Positions 17,015 through 26,723 of a DNA stretch of 64,000 nt are shown one piece after another. Source of the DNA: Dyadobacter pollutisoli (GTDB taxonomy: Bacteria; Bacteroidota; Bacteroidia; Cytophagales; Spirosomataceae); NCBI RefSeq assembly GCF_026625565.1, contig NZ_CP112998.1, positions 2,110,501-2,174,500 of the forward strand, in the 5' to 3' direction. Under the pieces are notes generated by a model. It searched no databases. It was given only the letters and a program-made list of their open reading frames with translations, and was not told the DNA's origin. Made by a program: the position numbers and the translations under genes. Numbering within the stretch: position 1 is the first letter of the stretch; each line of letters starts with the position of its first letter.

Positions 17015-17914
17015 ATGTACCGGCTGAAAATAGACAATCTCACTAAAACTTACAGAGGCGGCGTGAAGGCGCTGAGCCAAGTAACGCTGCAAATTCCCAA
17101 TGGTATTTTCGGGCTGTTGGGTCCGAATGGAGCTGGTAAGTCCTCGCTGATGCGGACGCTCGCGACTTTGCAACATGCCGATGAAGGGCAGGTCCTGTTT
17201 GACGGAAAAGACATTCATCAGAATCAGTCTTGGCTTCGGGGGCAGCTGGGATATTTGCCGCAGGATTTCGGAGTTTATCCCAAAGTTTCGGCGGAGGATT
17301 TGCTCGATCATTTTGCGGTGCTGAAAGGGCTGGCTGATAAAAAGCAGCGCAGCGAACAGGTACAGGCACTCTTGCAGCAAACGAATTTGTACGAGTACAG
17401 AAAGCAGGCCGTCAGTACTTATTCCGGTGGCATGCGGCAGCGGTTTGGTGTGGCGCAGGCCTTGCTGGGTAATCCGCAGCTCATTATTGTCGATGAGCCC
17501 ACCGCCGGCCTGGATCCGTTGGAACGGAACCGGTTCCATGATCTGCTCAGTGAAATTGGCGAGCAGGTAGTCGTGATACTTTCGACGCACATTGTGGAGG
17601 ATGTCCACGACCTCTGCCCGGAAATGGCCGTTATGGCACATGGAAGCATCATTTTGCAGGGAAAGCCAGCTATGCTCACGGATTCCTTGCAAGGGCAGAT
17701 CTGGCAAAAAACGGTTTCGAAAGACGAATTGCCACAGCTTCGCTCCGCATTCAACGTGATTTCAGCGCGCCTGATCGCGGGGCGCATACAGACGCACGTG
17801 CTCTCACATGCGTGCCCGGGGGATGGTTTTGAAGTCTCCCAGCCCGGGTTGGAAGACGTTTATTTCTCTGCATTATTGGGTGCGAAATCCGGAAAGGAGC
17901 GGTCGGCATGTTAG
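17015..17914 (+). CDS. ABC transporter ATP-binding protein
   Basis: 299 residues from the ATG that begins MYRLKIDNLTKTYRGG. An earlier in-frame ATG at 16988 adds nine residues with no homology. Walker A is GPNGAGKSS, the Q-loop LPQDFGVYP, the signature YSGGMRQRFG, Walker B LIIVDEPTAGLD and the H-loop ILSTHIVED. It is of the CcmA/NatA export-type group. Its stop overlaps the fused permease/peptidase gene by 7 bases, and together they form the transporter. The C-terminal 70 residues are an accessory region typical of this group. Confidence 0.93.
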   Translation: MYRLKIDNLTKTYRGGVKALSQVTLQIPNGIFGLLGPNGAGKSSLMRTLATLQHADEGQVLFDGKDIHQNQSWLRGQLGYLPQDFGVYPKVSAEDLLDHFAVLKGLADKKQRSEQVQALLQQTNLYEYRKQAVSTYSGGMRQRFGVAQALLGNPQLIIVDEPTAGLDPLERNRFHDLLSEIGEQVVVILSTHIVEDVHDLCPEMAVMAHGSIILQGKPAMLTDSLQGQIWQKTVSKDELPQLRSAFNVISARLIAGRIQTHVLSHACPGDGFEVSQPGLEDVYFSALLGAKSGKERSAC

Positions 17915-20900
17915 GCAATATTTTGAAATTTGAACTGAGGTACCATACCAAACAGGTCACGGCCATTGTGTCGGCGCTGCTGTTCTTTTTGTTGGGAATG
18001 GTGATCGTACAGGGAAGTTTTGGCGGAAGTGAGGTGCACAAGAACGCTCCGTATGTGATCAACGTCGCGGTGTGTTTTTTGTCCCTGTTTTCGATTTTCG
18101 TTTGCACTTTGCTGTGTGGTAATGTGGTGCTCAGGGATATTACTTACAAAACCGACGAATTGCTTTTTACGACTAGCATTCAGCGTGTTACGTATTTTGT
18201 TTCCCGATTTACAGGCTTGTTTGCGACCGTTTTTGCGATCCTTTGCCTGGCTGTTTTGGGCACTTCTACTGGCGCAATGTTTGCGAGTGCCGACCGGCTT
18301 GGCGCTTTTGATCCAATGCATTTTCTGTGGCCGGTTTTAGTGTTTGGCCTGCCCAATGTACTGTTTTGTACAAGCGTATTGTTCAGCATTGCGCTGCTTT
18401 CCGGTAGTTTGCGGGCGGTGTACGTCGTCGGTGTGGCATTGTTTATATTGTATTTTGTTGCATCAATTTTGGGGGATTCTCCCATGATGGCCAGCTCAGT
18501 GATGGACCCTGACGGGCCCGATCTGTTGTCGCTCTTGCTCGATCCATTCGGGATGACCTCCTTTTTCTGGGAGACCAGATCGTGGTCAGTTTTGCAGCGA
18601 AACCATCAGCTTTTTCAGCCCGGTGCGGTTTTTCTTGCCAATCGGGGGGTATGGGTGGCGGTTTCTGTGGCGCTGCTGGTTTTAAGTTATATGTTCTTTC
18701 CGTTTCATCCGGTCCTGCCCAAGCCTGTTAAATCAAAAAGTAAAGCTCCCGACCATGTGGTTGTTTTGCCTTACCAAACCTTTCCGGTTCTGCCCAAAGG
18801 TTTTTTGTATTACAAAAATGTGTTTTTGTCGCAGCTGCGGCTGGACATGTCCGGCGTTTTTCAACATATCCTCTTTTTGCTGGTACTGGGGCTTTGGGTG
18901 TTTTTATTTGGTGTTGAATTAAAGGAGAATATCTTTTATGGGCCATATGGGGTTCGTTTTTATGCGCTGACAGGTATTATCGTGGAAGAACTGGTTTCGA
19001 TTAAACCGGCCTTGCTGCTGCTGATCTTTTACGCTTCGGAACTGATCTACCGTGAAAAAGCGGCGAACATGCAGATGCTTGTATACAGCACTCCCGTGCC
19101 TGACGCGGTCTTGTGGAGCGCGAAATATACTACGCTCGCAGCATTGATCGGCATACTGATTACGGTTAATATCAGCATTGGGCTCGCGTTGCAACTGGTT
19201 TCAAATCAGCCTGTTGTCGACTGGATCGCCTATATTTCACTTTATTATTACAGCGGACTGCCATTGTTGCTGTTTGCGGTGTTGATTGTTTTCATTCAAA
19301 CCGTCACGCCCAATAAATATCTCGGAATCCTGCTCAGTTTGGTGGCAATCGGTATCACGATTTTCGGTCGGAAGCTGGGTATCAGCCATTATTTGTTGCG
19401 ATATGCGACAGTACCCAATCTCGAATACTCCGATATGAATGGATTTGGGCACTATGCAAAGGCATTTAACTGGTACATGCTTTATTGGTCGCTCCTGGCG
19501 GTGCTATTAGGGTTTTTGAGTGCTGGAATCTGGAAAAATATCGGCTATGATGCATGGTGGAAAAGGGTCAGGGCGATGGGTGAAAACTGGAATGTGACCG
19601 CGAAGTTGGTGTTGATAACGAGCACACTGCTCTGGGCTGGGACGGGGATTTACATTTGGCAAAATACCAACAATGTCAGTGTAATGCGCGACCGGAAGGA
19701 CCTGGGCTTGCAGGCAGAATACGAGCGGAAATATCAGCGACACGCACATTTGCCGCAGCCCATTATCACGGCGGTGAAAACAACAGTTGATCTCTATCCC
19801 GATGAGGCAAAATACATTGTGAAAGGCAGTTACCGGCTTCAAAATAAGTCAAATGTGCCCATTGATAAGTTTTGGATAGGCGCTGATCCCGAGGTGAATA
19901 CGCTCAAAATTTCAATAAATGATGCGCAGCAACAATCGGTTGATGAGGAATTTAAACAATATTGGTATCAACTGAAAAAGCCAATGTTACCCGGTGCGGA
20001 AATGACATTGGACTTTTCGATGGAAGTCGTAAGATCCGGTTTTGTCCCTTTTAATAGCGAAAATTCAGTCGTCAGCAACGGTACTTACATTGAATTGGAA
20101 AAATACGTCCCATACTTTGGCTATCGGGCTGGTTATGAAATCAGTGATCCCGTTTTGAGAAAAGAAAAAGGTTTAAAAACGTCGGTAGAAAGCGCGATAC
20201 CCGACCCGGACTGTCATTTGATTGATTTTGAAACCATTATATCAACCGAAGCTGATCAGCATGTGGTGACGGTGGGGGCTTTGCAAAAGGAATGGATAAC
20301 CGGAGATCGTAAATATTTCAGTTACAAGTCGGAGCAGCCCATTCATTTCATGTTTGCATTGAGTTCGGCACGGTATGCCGTTAAAAATGAGGCACATAAC
20401 GGCACTAAGTTCAGGATTTACTATCAGCCGGGGCATGCCAGCAATGTGCCCGCGATGATGCTGGCAATGCAGGACGCTATTGATTATGGTAAGGCACAGT
20501 TCAGCGATTATCAATTCAGACACATTGCATTGGCCGAAATTCCGCAATACCCAGGCTCGGCGACGGCATATCCGGGAGTCATTTTTAGCAAGGAACGGTT
20601 CAATTTTGCCACCGATTTTCGCGACGCCACGAAATTTGATTTCACTTATGCGACCACGGCCCATGAAGTGGCGCATCAATGGTGGGCGAACCAGCTCAGC
20701 CCGCTGGACACGGGCGGAAGCCTTTTTTTAGAATCGCTGGCCAAGTATACGGAGGCTATGGTGGCGGAAAAACGATTTGGCAAAATGAACCTGAAAAGCT
20801 ATCTGGAAGCGGATAACGCACTTTATTTCAATATCCGCAGCGCGGTTGGCGAAAAGGAATTGCCTCTGAACCGGGGTAGTGAGCAAACTTTCGTTTACTA

Positions 20901-21435
20901 TCAAAAAGGAGGGCTTGTGCTGTATGCAATTCAGGAAGCCTTGGGCGAGAAGCATGTCAGCGAAGCTTTGCAGCGGCTGCTTCAAAAACATGGTTACCCA
21001 AACAAAAAAGCGGCTCCTGACGACCTGATGGCAGAATTGAAGCGAAGTACAACATCAGCTCAGGCCCGGCTCATTGATGACTATTTGAAAAAAGTGATCA
21101 CTTACGACAACAAAGTGAAATTGGTGAAATCGCAAACATCGTCAAATGGTAATCTTCGTCTGACTTTGAAAATTGATGTTAAAAAAACAGACGAAACCGA
21201 CGCGCTGCCAAAACATTTAAAACCTGATGATGATATTGCTGTTGCCGTTTTTGATCAAAGCGAAGCGCAATGGAACCGGGCAACTAAACCGGTTCATTTT
21301 CAGAAACATCATTTTACCAAAAATGAAACCATATTGACCATTGAAGTCAACAAAAATGCCAAAATGATTATACTGGATCCATTTGTAAATCAGCTGGATG
21401 AGGAGCGTTCCGACAATGTGGTGCAGCTCCAATAG
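17908..21435 (+). CDS. ABC transporter permease fused to an M1-type metallopeptidase
   Basis: 1175 residues. The first 590 hold about 12 membrane segments in two blocks, as in ABC-2 type permeases. A last membrane segment (about 565-583) leads into an extracytoplasmic M1-like part. That part has the zinc site HEVAH (919-923), third ligand Glu942 in LFLESLAKYTE, and the catalytic-Tyr region YYQKGGLVLYAIQEALG. The usual M1 GxMEN exopeptidase motif is not present; the equivalent place reads YPGSATAYPG, so classic aminopeptidase specificity is doubtful. The fusion is a recurrent Bacteroidota family; its substrate is unknown. It is coupled to the ATPase upstream. Confidence 0.92.
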   Translation: MLGNILKFELRYHTKQVTAIVSALLFFLLGMVIVQGSFGGSEVHKNAPYVINVAVCFLSLFSIFVCTLLCGNVVLRDITYKTDELLFTTSIQRVTYFVSRFTGLFATVFAILCLAVLGTSTGAMFASADRLGAFDPMHFLWPVLVFGLPNVLFCTSVLFSIALLSGSLRAVYVVGVALFILYFVASILGDSPMMASSVMDPDGPDLLSLLLDPFGMTSFFWETRSWSVLQRNHQLFQPGAVFLANRGVWVAVSVALLVLSYMFFPFHPVLPKPVKSKSKAPDHVVVLPYQTFPVLPKGFLYYKNVFLSQLRLDMSGVFQHILFLLVLGLWVFLFGVELKENIFYGPYGVRFYALTGIIVEELVSIKPALLLLIFYASELIYREKAANMQMLVYSTPVPDAVLWSAKYTTLAALIGILITVNISIGLALQLVSNQPVVDWIAYISLYYYSGLPLLLFAVLIVFIQTVTPNKYLGILLSLVAIGITIFGRKLGISHYLLRYATVPNLEYSDMNGFGHYAKAFNWYMLYWSLLAVLLGFLSAGIWKNIGYDAWWKRVRAMGENWNVTAKLVLITSTLLWAGTGIYIWQNTNNVSVMRDRKDLGLQAEYERKYQRHAHLPQPIITAVKTTVDLYPDEAKYIVKGSYRLQNKSNVPIDKFWIGADPEVNTLKISINDAQQQSVDEEFKQYWYQLKKPMLPGAEMTLDFSMEVVRSGFVPFNSENSVVSNGTYIELEKYVPYFGYRAGYEISDPVLRKEKGLKTSVESAIPDPDCHLIDFETIISTEADQHVVTVGALQKEWITGDRKYFSYKSEQPIHFMFALSSARYAVKNEAHNGTKFRIYYQPGHASNVPAMMLAMQDAIDYGKAQFSDYQFRHIALAEIPQYPGSATAYPGVIFSKERFNFATDFRDATKFDFTYATTAHEVAHQWWANQLSPLDTGGSLFLESLAKYTEAMVAEKRFGKMNLKSYLEADNALYFNIRSAVGEKELPLNRGSEQTFVYYQKGGLVLYAIQEALGEKHVSEALQRLLQKHGYPNKKAAPDDLMAELKRSTTSAQARLIDDYLKKVITYDNKVKLVKSQTSSNGNLRLTLKIDVKKTDETDALPKHLKPDDDIAVAVFDQSEAQWNRATKPVHFQKHHFTKNETILTIEVNKNAKMIILDPFVNQLDEERSDNVVQLQ

Positions 21436-21497
21436 CGTTGAAAACAGTAATTTGTTTTGTGAAACAGCTTTGAGTTACTGTAAATGATCACAGGAAA

Positions 21498-21505
21498 TAA
21501 TTTTG
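21498..21505 (+). promoter_or_regulatory. -7 element of the TIM-barrel isomerase gene
   Basis: TAATTTTG matches TANNTTTG. It overlaps a TTG codon that could otherwise be taken as the start, so it argues for the ATG at 21515 and for a leader of only a few bases. A clear -33 element at the right spacing was not found. Confidence 0.4.
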
Positions 21506-21514
21506 GAAGAACCA

Positions 21515-22327
21515 ATGAATATCAGATTTTATGCGCCGGAATGGGGCAATGTACTTCCTTTTGACACTTTTTGCCAGAATGTAAAAGCGGCGGGATACCA
21601 CGGCGTGGAAATGGCCCTGCCTTTTGAACAGAAAGAAAAAGACCAGATACTGGAAGCGTTGGCCAAACATGGGCTGGAACTGATCGGGCAATACTGGCAG
21701 TCGTTTGAGAAGGATATTGACGAGCATGCTGCCAATTATGAAAAATATTTGCGAAACCTGATCGCGGCCAAACCGGTTTTTATCAATTGCCAGACTGGTA
21801 AGGATTATTTCAGTTTTGAGAAAAATAAACGGCTTTTTGACCTTGCAGCGGCACTTTCCATCGAATCCGGGATCAGGATCATTCACGAAACGCATCGCGG
21901 CAAAAGCCTTTATGCAGCCAATGTTACCTACGATTACCTCACGCGACTTCCTGATCTGCGGATCACGCTGGACATTTCGCATTGGTGTAATGTCCACGAA
22001 TCATTGCTGGCCGACCTGCCCGACGAAGTGGCGCTGGCGATTACTCACACTGATCATGTGCACAGCAGGGTAGGGCACCCCGAAGGTCCGCAGGTGAATG
22101 ATCCCCGCGCGCCGGAATGGGACGAAACGCTGGAAACGCATTTAAAATGGTGGGACGTGGTAGTGGCTGAGCATCAGAAAAAAGGCACCGAATTGACGGT
22201 CACGACAGAGTTCGGCCCCGCGACCTACATGCCCGTGATGCCGTACACGCGGATGCCGCTGGCCGATCAGTGGGAGATCAATGTGCACATGATGAACTTG
22301 CTGAAAAAACGGTATGCCACTGTCTGA
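21515..22327 (+). CDS. Sugar phosphate isomerase/epimerase family protein
   Basis: 270 residues starting MNIRFYAPEWGN. It is a xylose-isomerase-like TIM barrel. The glutamate in IRIIHETHRGKS, the aspartate in RITLDISHWC, the histidine pair in ITHTDHVHSRVGHPEG and the glutamate in TVTTEFGP are the likely metal ligands. No signal peptide is present, so it acts in the cytoplasm. It stands alone after the ABC/M1 operon, and its stop lies three bases from that of the convergent GT39 gene. The substrate cannot be assigned from the sequence. Confidence 0.85.
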   Translation: MNIRFYAPEWGNVLPFDTFCQNVKAAGYHGVEMALPFEQKEKDQILEALAKHGLELIGQYWQSFEKDIDEHAANYEKYLRNLIAAKPVFINCQTGKDYFSFEKNKRLFDLAAALSIESGIRIIHETHRGKSLYAANVTYDYLTRLPDLRITLDISHWCNVHESLLADLPDEVALAITHTDHVHSRVGHPEGPQVNDPRAPEWDETLETHLKWWDVVVAEHQKKGTELTVTTEFGPATYMPVMPYTRMPLADQWEINVHMMNLLKKRYATV

Positions 22328-22330
22328 GCG

Positions 22331-23881
22331 TCATTCACCGGTTTTCGGAAAAGTGCCTCCCAGCATTTTCGTGGCATGTTTTAAACGATATACATACCAG
22401 TATCTGGCGATTTGGCCGTTTCGTTTTTGCGTGATAGTCGCTGCTTTCTCGTAAGATTCAAAGGCATCTTGATACTCGACAGCCGGGTCGGTGAAGTTGT
22501 TGGATGGGGAAATATAGTAGGCATTGTTACCGGGCATAATGGGCGCGGAAAGCGTGTTGAGCCATTGGAATTTATGCAGATTCAGAAGCGAACCCACGCC
22601 TACCACGGGCATATGCAACGGGTACGCGACGTAATAATACATGTGCGAGCCCGGGAACCAGTGATGTACCAGCATAGGCGAGCTGGCCGACATCCGTTGC
22701 TGTGCAATGTCGTCTTCGCGGATTTTCTTAAACGCGGGAAGCAGCTCATCCCAGCCATAAATATCGAGTGTCGCATCGCCTTTTCCGGTATCGGGAAAGT
22801 TTTTTTTGCCTAATGTGCCGGGGTAGAAATTGACCAACGACAGACCTGCCACGAATACGAAAAGCATTAGTCCAATGGATGCATTCAATGTTATTTTGTA
22901 AAACCGCGAAATGCCCTGACTCATTTGCTCGTCCATATAGGCAGCAGAAATGAGCATGATGCCGAGGAAACCGGGGCCGCTCCAATGCGGCAACGTATCG
23001 CGGAAAAGCGAAACCGCAGTGGTACATACTATGATCGGGAAGCTGCACCAGAGTAGCAGCAGCAAAAATGGCTTACCGACAAACCGGTAACCTTTAAACA
23101 CCGCAGCGAATACCGGAACGTAAATCGCAATCTGCACCGGATTACAGTAAAGTATTTGGCCGATGGTGGTGGTTAAAAATGATTTAAAATTGATCCCTTG
23201 CTGGTTTACCGTGACCCGTTCGCTGTGAAACTGCCAGGTAATGAAATCGTTATCGATATTCCACAGAAGAATGGGGGAAATGATGACGGCTGTCAAAAAC
23301 AGGGAGAGGTACAAATACGGGTTCCTGAACCAGCCGGGACGGTGAAAAAATAAGAATCCCAGCAAACCAAACCAAAGGAAAACACCGTGAACTTTACTCA
23401 TAATCGCCAGGCCAATCCAGAGCCCGGTCAGTACCAGCAGCTGATTTCGATGCTGAGGCGAATGCGTTTCAATGCTTTTCAACATCGTGTAAACTGCGGC
23501 CAGCCAAAATACCAGCTGTACTGAGTCGGGGAGGATAAAAACACCGGAAATAATGCTGGCGTAAACGGAGGTATTGTAAAGTATCGCTGCCATAATGCCC
23601 GTTTTTCGGCTTCGGATCAGCTGGCCACATTGTGCGATAAGCCAGGTATTGATCGCTGCGCCAACAATGCCGGGTAGCCGCATGGCTAGTTCATGCACCC
23701 ATTGCAGGTTGAATGTAAACAACCGGATGAATAATCCGACCAGTGGGGGATGGTCAAAATGATTGAGATCGGGCTGGACGGCGTAGCTGAAATAATACAC
23801 CTCGTCGTTTCCAAGATCGATATAGTAGGCTATGATACAGCGGATTACCGTTGCAATGATGATCAGTCGCGTTATCTCCAT
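22331..23881 (-). CDS. Glycosyltransferase family 39 (ArnT/PMT-like) membrane protein
   Basis: 516 residues with about 11 membrane segments. The first periplasmic loop carries the acidic motif LGNDEVYYFSYAV and then LNHFDHPPLVGLFIRLF, which is the GT39 signature for polyprenyl-phosphate sugar donors. A soluble C-terminal part of about 130 residues follows. It would move a sugar from a lipid carrier to lipid A, a protein or another glycan; which one is not visible. Its start overlaps the end of the PHP gene by 10 bases, so the two are cotranscribed. Confidence 0.88.
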   Translation of the reverse strand: MEITRLIIIATVIRCIIAYYIDLGNDEVYYFSYAVQPDLNHFDHPPLVGLFIRLFTFNLQWVHELAMRLPGIVGAAINTWLIAQCGQLIRSRKTGIMAAILYNTSVYASIISGVFILPDSVQLVFWLAAVYTMLKSIETHSPQHRNQLLVLTGLWIGLAIMSKVHGVFLWFGLLGFLFFHRPGWFRNPYLYLSLFLTAVIISPILLWNIDNDFITWQFHSERVTVNQQGINFKSFLTTTIGQILYCNPVQIAIYVPVFAAVFKGYRFVGKPFLLLLLWCSFPIIVCTTAVSLFRDTLPHWSGPGFLGIMLISAAYMDEQMSQGISRFYKITLNASIGLMLFVFVAGLSLVNFYPGTLGKKNFPDTGKGDATLDIYGWDELLPAFKKIREDDIAQQRMSASSPMLVHHWFPGSHMYYYVAYPLHMPVVGVGSLLNLHKFQWLNTLSAPIMPGNNAYYISPSNNFTDPAVEYQDAFESYEKAATITQKRNGQIARYWYVYRLKHATKMLGGTFPKTGE

Positions 23882-25059
23882 GAAAGCTTTCTTCTGCCAA
23901 AACGCTGACCTCTGCTACCGGGCAGAAATCGCCAGGCGATCAGTAACCATAAAAATAGAATGACGACACCTAATGTACGGTAAAAGGTGGTTTCGTTGAC
24001 ATTTTCATAAATCACAGGAGCGCGATATCCTGATTCCGGCGTGAAAAAAACAGGATTCAGGTAAATGCCTGTACCATTCTGATACTGAAAAGTGGCGCGG
24101 GCGTAATGATCTTTCCGGCGCAATTTGTATTGTACACGGGATGTGTTTTTGAAAGTGGCCAGTATCTTTCCATTTTGGCCGGTAATGGTCACTTCGGCGG
24201 CGGGGTGGCTCATTTCGATCCGGATGGAGTCTTCTTTTACCACCAGCTGCCGAAGTTTTGGAAGGGAATCAGGAGCCTGATCTTTACCGATAACCACACC
24301 ATAACTTCTTCCTGCTTTTAATGCTTTCAGAACCTCGGACCCCGAGTTTTTGCGCACATTCACGAAGGTACACATCTCGCCCAGGCGCTTTTTGGCAATG
24401 ACATCGTGAATGTCGTCGTCACCCACGATGAAAACTTTTTTACCAGCAGAAAGCGCTGCATCCCACTCCGGTGTTGAGATCACCGACGGGTTCAAAACTT
24501 CCATACAATCGTAACCGCCGATCAAAGCCAGATCCTGGGTGGTGTAGCCGTTTTTTAATGCAGGATGGTTGAGGATAATGACCGAACCGTCTTCCGCGAG
24601 GTTGCCAAGCACATGCTGCTTGTTGTGGACAGTTTGGTAAAACAGGTAGTCCAGCCACTGCACATTGTGTCCTCCCAGTACCAGCTGATGTGTTTTCCGA
24701 ATGTTGTAGCCGTGCTCGTAAGCCGGAATGTAGCCCGGCTCGGATGCGTGCGTAGTGTCGATGTGATGGTAATTGGAGACGCAATGAAAACCATAGTTGA
24801 GCGACTTGTAAGCGTCATGGACATCTTGCGCAGTTCCGTGCCCATTGGTAACACCCTCCCAGGCCTTGGAATGCGCATGAAAATTGCACTTGGCCCAATC
24901 ACTGGCATTCACGGAATCATATGGATTGTAAATGGCCGGGCCTTCAAAAGGGATCGGATCGTTGAACTGAAAACGGGCGCAGAGGAGGAATTGGGAGACC
25001 ATTAACCAGAGAACCCAGGTGAATAGCGCGAGCAGGATGATGCCAAATGTTTTGATCAT
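23872..25059 (-). CDS. Membrane-anchored PHP-domain phosphoesterase-like protein
   Basis: 395 residues. A membrane anchor at 1-26 and another near the C-terminus (VILFLWLLIAWRFL) flank an extracytoplasmic PHP-like domain. His-rich metal sites are CNFHAHSK, VSNYHHIDTTHAS, VILNHPALKNGY and VGDDDIHDV. The PHP superfamily includes phosphoesterases acting on phosphorylated sugars, lipids or nucleotides. It leads the operon that continues into the GT39 gene, so a role in cell-surface glycolipid turnover is plausible but inferred. Confidence 0.8.
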   Translation of the reverse strand: MIKTFGIILLALFTWVLWLMVSQFLLCARFQFNDPIPFEGPAIYNPYDSVNASDWAKCNFHAHSKAWEGVTNGHGTAQDVHDAYKSLNYGFHCVSNYHHIDTTHASEPGYIPAYEHGYNIRKTHQLVLGGHNVQWLDYLFYQTVHNKQHVLGNLAEDGSVIILNHPALKNGYTTQDLALIGGYDCMEVLNPSVISTPEWDAALSAGKKVFIVGDDDIHDVIAKKRLGEMCTFVNVRKNSGSEVLKALKAGRSYGVVIGKDQAPDSLPKLRQLVVKEDSIRIEMSHPAAEVTITGQNGKILATFKNTSRVQYKLRRKDHYARATFQYQNGTGIYLNPVFFTPESGYRAPVIYENVNETTFYRTLGVVILFLWLLIAWRFLPGSRGQRFGRRKLSWR

Positions 25060-25063
25060 GCTG

Positions 25064-25071
25064 CAAAGATG
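25064..25071 (-). promoter_or_regulatory. -7-like element abutting the PHP gene start
   Basis: On the minus strand CATCTTTG lies four bases before the ATG, differing from TANNTTTG at the first base. The same TTTGCAGCATG junction is found at the glxA start (639-649), suggesting leaderless transcription. Confidence 0.35.
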
Positions 25072-25157
25072 TGATTCTCATGTTACCAGATTGTTAGCTA
25101 AATAAAAAATCAATAATCTGTTTTGATAATTACCTGAAAATGTATCCGGAATACAAG

Positions 25158-25185
25158 TTTGACACGCTGGCTTTGAGTATTTTTG
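25158..25185 (+). promoter_or_regulatory. Promoter of the PLP decarboxylase gene
   Basis: TTTG (25158-25161) and TATTTTTG (25178-25185) are separated by 16 bases, the same spacing as at glxA. The start codon is 39 bases after the -7 element. Confidence 0.5.
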
Positions 25186-25224
25186 TCATAGAAAATTTCA
25201 ATAAATTCTCAGATAGAGTAAATA

Positions 25225-26694
25225 ATGAAAAGAAGCGCACCCATTCATATAGATGCCGAGCAGTTTCGTAAAAACGGCCATATGCTGATCGATCGGATCG
25301 CCGCATTCCTGGAATCGTTACCCGAACAACCTGTGACCAAAGGCGAGCAACCGAGGGAAATCAGGGCACTGCTGGGGAATGAGCCGCTCCCGGTTGATGC
25401 CACACCGCTTGAAAACATCTATATGAATGTTTCCGAACTGTTGTTTCAGCATTCTTTGCATAATGGTCACCCGCGGTTTTGGGGATACATTACTTCCTCG
25501 GCGGCCCCGGCGGGTATCCTTGCGGACCTGCTTGCGGCTTCTGTGAATGCCAACGTGGGCGCTTACCCGCTCTCGCCGGTTGCGACCGAAATAGAAAAGC
25601 AGACTGTGAGATGGATTGCGGAATTTATTGGTTTTCCGAATGACTGTGGCGGGCTGTTTGTGAGTGGGGGAAATATGGCCAACATTACCGGGTTACTTGC
25701 GGCGCGAAAGGCAAAAGCGCCCTGGGACATTCGTAAGACGGGTTTGAACTCCCGTAAAATGCTTATTTACTGCTCCGTAGGCACACACACCTGGATTCAC
25801 AAAGCGGCCGATCTGCTCGGTTTCGGGACCGATAGTATTCGGTGGATCGGAATGAATGGAGACCAGCAAATGCAGACACAACTGCTGGAAAATCAGATCA
25901 TTGAGGATCTAAATCAAGGGCATTTACCTTTTGTAGTGGTAGGCACGGCTGGCTCGGTTAGTACCGGGTCGGTGGACCGGCTTAGCGAAATTGCTGCGGT
26001 TTGTAAAAAGCATGAGCTATGGTTTCATATCGACGGCGCCTATGGTGCACCAGCCGTGATAGTGCCGGAAGTAACTGCATTGTTTGACGGCCTGGAACTG
26101 GCGGATTCAGTTGCGCTGGATCCTCACAAATGGCTTTACAGCCCATTAGAGGCCGGTTGCATTCTGGTACGAAATCCGAAGGCGCTTGCCGAAGCATTCA
26201 GTTTCCGGCCTGAATATTACAATTTTGATGGCAGCGATGAGGACCCGGCGACCAATTTTCACGAGGAGGGAATGCAGAATTCACGTGGTTTCCGTGCGCT
26301 GAAAGTGTGGGTTACGCTCAGGCAGGTAGGCAAGAATGGATACATCGGGATGCTCCGCGAAGATATACAGCTTGCAAAAAAACTCTATGATCTGACCCAC
26401 GCGCATCCCGACATGGAAGCAGTTTCCAATCACCTCAGTATTACGACATTCCGTTATGTACCCCGCGATTTTGACAAAAATGACCTGGGCAGACTAAATA
26501 AGCTGAATGAAGAACTGGTAAACCGTATCCAGACCGGCGGTGAGGCGTTTGTGTCCAATGCGGTCATTGATGGGAAGTATTGCCTGAGAGTATGTATTGT
26601 CAACTATCGTACGAGCGAAGAGGACATTGAAGCACTCGTCGAAATTGTGGAAAGGTTTGGTAATGAGGTTTTTAATCAATTAAAAGTTAAATAA
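25225..26694 (+). CDS. PLP-dependent group II amino-acid decarboxylase
   Basis: 489 residues, normal for the aromatic-L-amino-acid decarboxylase group. HPRFWGYITSSAAPAGILADL and NVGAYPLSPVATEIE are the N-terminal substrate-side stretches. FVSGGNMANITGL binds PLP phosphate, HIDGAYGAP holds the cofactor-stacking region, and ALDPHKWLYSPLEAGC has Schiff-base Lys302. Likely substrates are L-DOPA, tryptophan, tyrosine or phenylalanine; the choice cannot be made by eye. It is followed 29 bases later by a methyltransferase gene, so a two-gene unit making a methylated amine is conceivable but unproven. Confidence 0.9.
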   Translation: MKRSAPIHIDAEQFRKNGHMLIDRIAAFLESLPEQPVTKGEQPREIRALLGNEPLPVDATPLENIYMNVSELLFQHSLHNGHPRFWGYITSSAAPAGILADLLAASVNANVGAYPLSPVATEIEKQTVRWIAEFIGFPNDCGGLFVSGGNMANITGLLAARKAKAPWDIRKTGLNSRKMLIYCSVGTHTWIHKAADLLGFGTDSIRWIGMNGDQQMQTQLLENQIIEDLNQGHLPFVVVGTAGSVSTGSVDRLSEIAAVCKKHELWFHIDGAYGAPAVIVPEVTALFDGLELADSVALDPHKWLYSPLEAGCILVRNPKALAEAFSFRPEYYNFDGSDEDPATNFHEEGMQNSRGFRALKVWVTLRQVGKNGYIGMLREDIQLAKKLYDLTHAHPDMEAVSNHLSITTFRYVPRDFDKNDLGRLNKLNEELVNRIQTGGEAFVSNAVIDGKYCLRVCIVNYRTSEEDIEALVEIVERFGNEVFNQLKVK

Positions 26695-26723
26695 ATGTCC
26701 ACAATTAAATCAATTCAAAACAA

